From the NCBI GenBank assembly GCA_003649185.1, contig QMRB01000003.1, positions 1 to 64,000 of the forward strand: DNA of 64,000 nt, read 5' to 3'. The position numbers and the translations under genes were made by a program. Source of the stretch: Thermoproteota archaeon. Its GTDB lineage: Archaea; Thermoproteota; Methanomethylicia; Culexarchaeales; B10-G16. Of the stretch, positions 62,431 to 64,000 are shown one piece after another (positions within the stretch are counted from its first letter, which is position 1; each line of letters starts with the position of its first letter). Below the pieces are notes generated by a model that saw nothing but the letters and a program-made list of their open reading frames with translations, ran no database searches and was not told where the DNA came from.

Positions 62431-63667
62431 AACTTTTCAGATTGGAAAGTTTGGGCTTCATATGTTTATAATCCCTTAAGGTTAGAGAATCCGCATTAAT
62501 GAACTTTTTAATATTACATGTTGGCTTCTGTAAACCTTTAGCACATAATAGGCAGGCGCCATTACATTTTTCAAGAGGCTTGAAAGGTTCACTTAGAGTT
62601 GAACGGTAGTATATGGGTGTCAATGAACCGTCACATGTTTTAGAGGACATAAATTCGTCGTTTAAACCTTTATAAATGATCTTATCTCCAACCTTAATCT
62701 TTTCGAACTCCATGCAGAGCGCCATGGTTACTCCAAGATTGTCGCAAATACGCCTAATATGTTTAAAGAGTTTTTTCCTATAGGTTATATCACCATCACT
62801 GGAGAAACGGTAAATTCTACGCCAAACATCATATGCACTTGGAAAATGCTCCTTCACAATTTTAAAGAGTTTTCTCCTTCTAGGATCATTAAACCATCCG
62901 ATGTCGCAGACGCTGAAGATGAAATGGGAAGCTCCCTCATCTCTACCTCTCTCAACAAGATACTCGATCTCTTTAATATTATCAGTGATTCCTGGAAGTA
63001 TAGGATCCATTCTTATTACAGTATGTATTCCCATATCAGCGGAGAGCCTTACACTTTTCAATTGATCTTCAAAGCTTGAAGCATTGGGTGCGAAGATTTC
63101 GTTCACATCTTCATTTAAACTTAGAATAGTGAATTGAAGAATGCAATGTCCATATGGATGCTCAGCCAAACGTTTAATCAAGCTATAGGGAACATTGTCT
63201 CCCTGCTTTGTTGTAATATTAACCGGTAGATTTAAATTTAACATGACATTTGCAGCTTTCTCACTTAGATGATAAAGATTTTCGAGAGGTCTCTGGAAAG
63301 GCTCTGTGGCTGGACTTAAATAACCGCAGGAAGCCCAATATAACGTATCGAGTTCACGTTTAAGTTTATCGTCAAAATCTCTGAAAACTGTGACAACTCC
63401 ATATTTATTCCAAAGATCAAAATATCCTTTAAATGATCTTGAATAGCACATTGGACAATTTACTGTGCATCCATTATATGGGTTGAGTAGAATTCTCTCA
63501 GATGAACATTCACGCTTTCCCTCTCTAAAACCATAATACCAGCCGTGAACAACGCTTTTAACTGTATCTACAATTATATGTGGAACTGGATTTTCATAAA
63601 CCTCGAATTCTCTAATCTTGCCGCCGATATTACATTTAACTTTTCGAACCAATAGTTTCAACCTCAA
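62423..63667 (-). CDS. Radical SAM protein with extra C-terminal cysteines
   Basis: 414 residues. Cluster motif NPYNGCTVNCPMCYSRSFKG, then LSPATEPFQRPLENL, NITTKQGDNVPYSLIKRL and RMDPILPGITDNIKEIEYL, the spore-photoproduct-lyase-like pattern. The C-terminal CNGACLLCAKGLQKPTC suggests an additional cluster. Start is a TTG at 63667 overlapping the RNase Z gene; later TTG codons are possible. Reaction unknown. Second member of this broad family in the window, with 13623-14777. Confidence 0.85.
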   Translation of the reverse strand: MRLKLLVRKVKCNIGGKIREFEVYENPVPHIIVDTVKSVVHGWYYGFREGKRECSSERILLNPYNGCTVNCPMCYSRSFKGYFDLWNKYGVVTVFRDFDDKLKRELDTLYWASCGYLSPATEPFQRPLENLYHLSEKAANVMLNLNLPVNITTKQGDNVPYSLIKRLAEHPYGHCILQFTILSLNEDVNEIFAPNASSFEDQLKSVRLSADMGIHTVIRMDPILPGITDNIKEIEYLVERGRDEGASHFIFSVCDIGWFNDPRRRKLFKIVKEHFPSAYDVWRRIYRFSSDGDITYRKKLFKHIRRICDNLGVTMALCMEFEKIKVGDKIIYKGLNDEFMSSKTCDGSLTPIYYRSTLSEPFKPLEKCNGACLLCAKGLQKPTCNIKKFINADSLTLRDYKHMKPKLSNLKSFI

Positions 63668-64000
63668 ATTTTGGAAAAATTTTAACCGTCATGAAGTCTT
63701 GGGCGATGATGACGTTTCTAAAGATCTTCTTTGCTTGTTCCAATAGAATATTATCATTTAAACAGTATCTAGCACTTATATGGGTTAGAACTAGTAATTT
63801 AACTCCAGCTTTCAAGGCTATAGTGGCAGCTTCACTTGCGGTTGAATGCCCCTCACTTACCGCTCTGCCTTTAAGTGAATCGTCAAATGTGGCTTCATGT
63901 ATAAGCATGTCAGCATTTCTAGCCAACTCTACAAGTGAACTGCAAGGTCTAGTATCCCCTGAATAAACAACTTTAACCCCTCTCCTCGGAGGTCCTAGAA
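63636..64000 (-). CDS. rnz: RNase Z, N-terminus beyond the window
   Basis: C-terminal part of the metallo-beta-lactamase nuclease that cleaves tRNA 3' trailers. Visible are VVYSGDTRPCSSLVELARNA, MLIHEATFDDSL, the histidine in SEGHSTASEAATIALKAGVK and LLVLTHISARY. The first part of the protein, with the HxHxDH motif, runs off the right edge. Overlaps the downstream radical SAM gene by 32 nt. Confidence 0.92.
   Translation of the reverse strand, partial: LGPPRRGVKVVYSGDTRPCSSLVELARNADMLIHEATFDDSLKGRAVSEGHSTASEAATIALKAGVKLLVLTHISARYCLNDNILLEQAKKIFRNVIIAQDFMTVKIFPKFEVETIGSKS

Overview
The window is a stretch of an archaeal chromosome, most likely from the TACK group. The evidence is archaeal-only informational genes: a histone, the RFC large and small clamp-loader subunits, GINS, MCM, Hel308, ABCE1, and the ribosomal proteins S4e, S17e, L13e, L14e, L19e, L32e and L34e. 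A Gins23-like gene sits directly before mcm, and a 20-nt bulge-helix-bulge intron interrupts cbf5; both are typical of Crenarchaeota and relatives. Starts are a mix of ATG, GTG and TTG behind GGAGG/GGTG Shine-Dalgarno sites. I cannot place the organism below that level. The base composition is A+T-rich outside the tRNA genes.

Layout. 1-4.8 kb (minus): htpX fragment, a gluconeogenic pair fbp-tpiA, ABCE1 and a one-zinc-ribbon TFS-like protein. 4.9-7.4 kb: a ChlI-like AAA+ protein, a frameshifted orphan ABC ATPase and a Tan1-like THUMP protein. 7.4-13.6 kb (minus): a tight seven-gene run SerK-like kinase, MoaD-like carrier, ADP-forming acyl-CoA synthetase alpha subunit, IorA, IorB, phosphoribosyltransferase and Cgi121. 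13.6-15.7 kb: a radical SAM protein, S17e, histone, L13e and an intron-bearing tRNA-Ser(CGA). 15.7-17.3 kb is accessory DNA: a repeat, a PIN toxin with a CTG start and its AbrB antitoxin. 17.3-22.7 kb: MFS transporter, LarB-LarC, S19 on the minus strand, CYTH protein, a winged-helix protein and RidA.

23.0-35.9 kb is one long plus-strand ribosomal/secretion cluster: L22, S3, L29, Rnp1, S17, L14, L24, S4e, L5, S14, S8, L6, L32e, L19e, L18, S5, L30, an alpha-crystallin-like protein, L15, SecY, an EMC3-like DUF106 protein, L34e, Cmk, L14e and intron-containing Cbf5. A second intron-bearing tRNA-Ser(GGA) follows. 36.5-39.7 kb: ThiI, a frameshifted M42 peptidase and an ECF-type membrane protein. 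39.8-41.6 kb is a decayed integrative element at tRNA-Phe (broken tyrosine integrase, VapBC, degenerate att copy), then tRNA-Gly.

41.7-48.5 kb: AsnRS-like AsnA divergent from an Lrp regulator, an Lsm-winged-helix fusion, a UPF0282 metallo-beta-lactamase protein, another THUMP protein, the molybdopterin genes moaC-mobB-moaA, and truA. 48.5-55.7 kb: RFC large and small subunits back to back with gins-mcm-hel308. 55.7-64 kb: PAC2 chaperone, Hsp20, histone-deacetylase-like protein, nicotinate phosphoribosyltransferase, tRNA-Pro, CCA-adding enzyme, ThpR, UPF0200, UPF0201, a second radical SAM protein and an RNase Z fragment.

Most of the window is ordinary housekeeping. The items most worth a second look are the cbf5 intron that rebuilds the catalytic aspartate codon, the three-copy repeat attached to tRNA-Ser genes, the tRNA-Phe integration relic, two apparently non-AUG starts (hel308 and the PIN toxin), and an alpha-crystallin-like gene embedded in the ribosomal operon.
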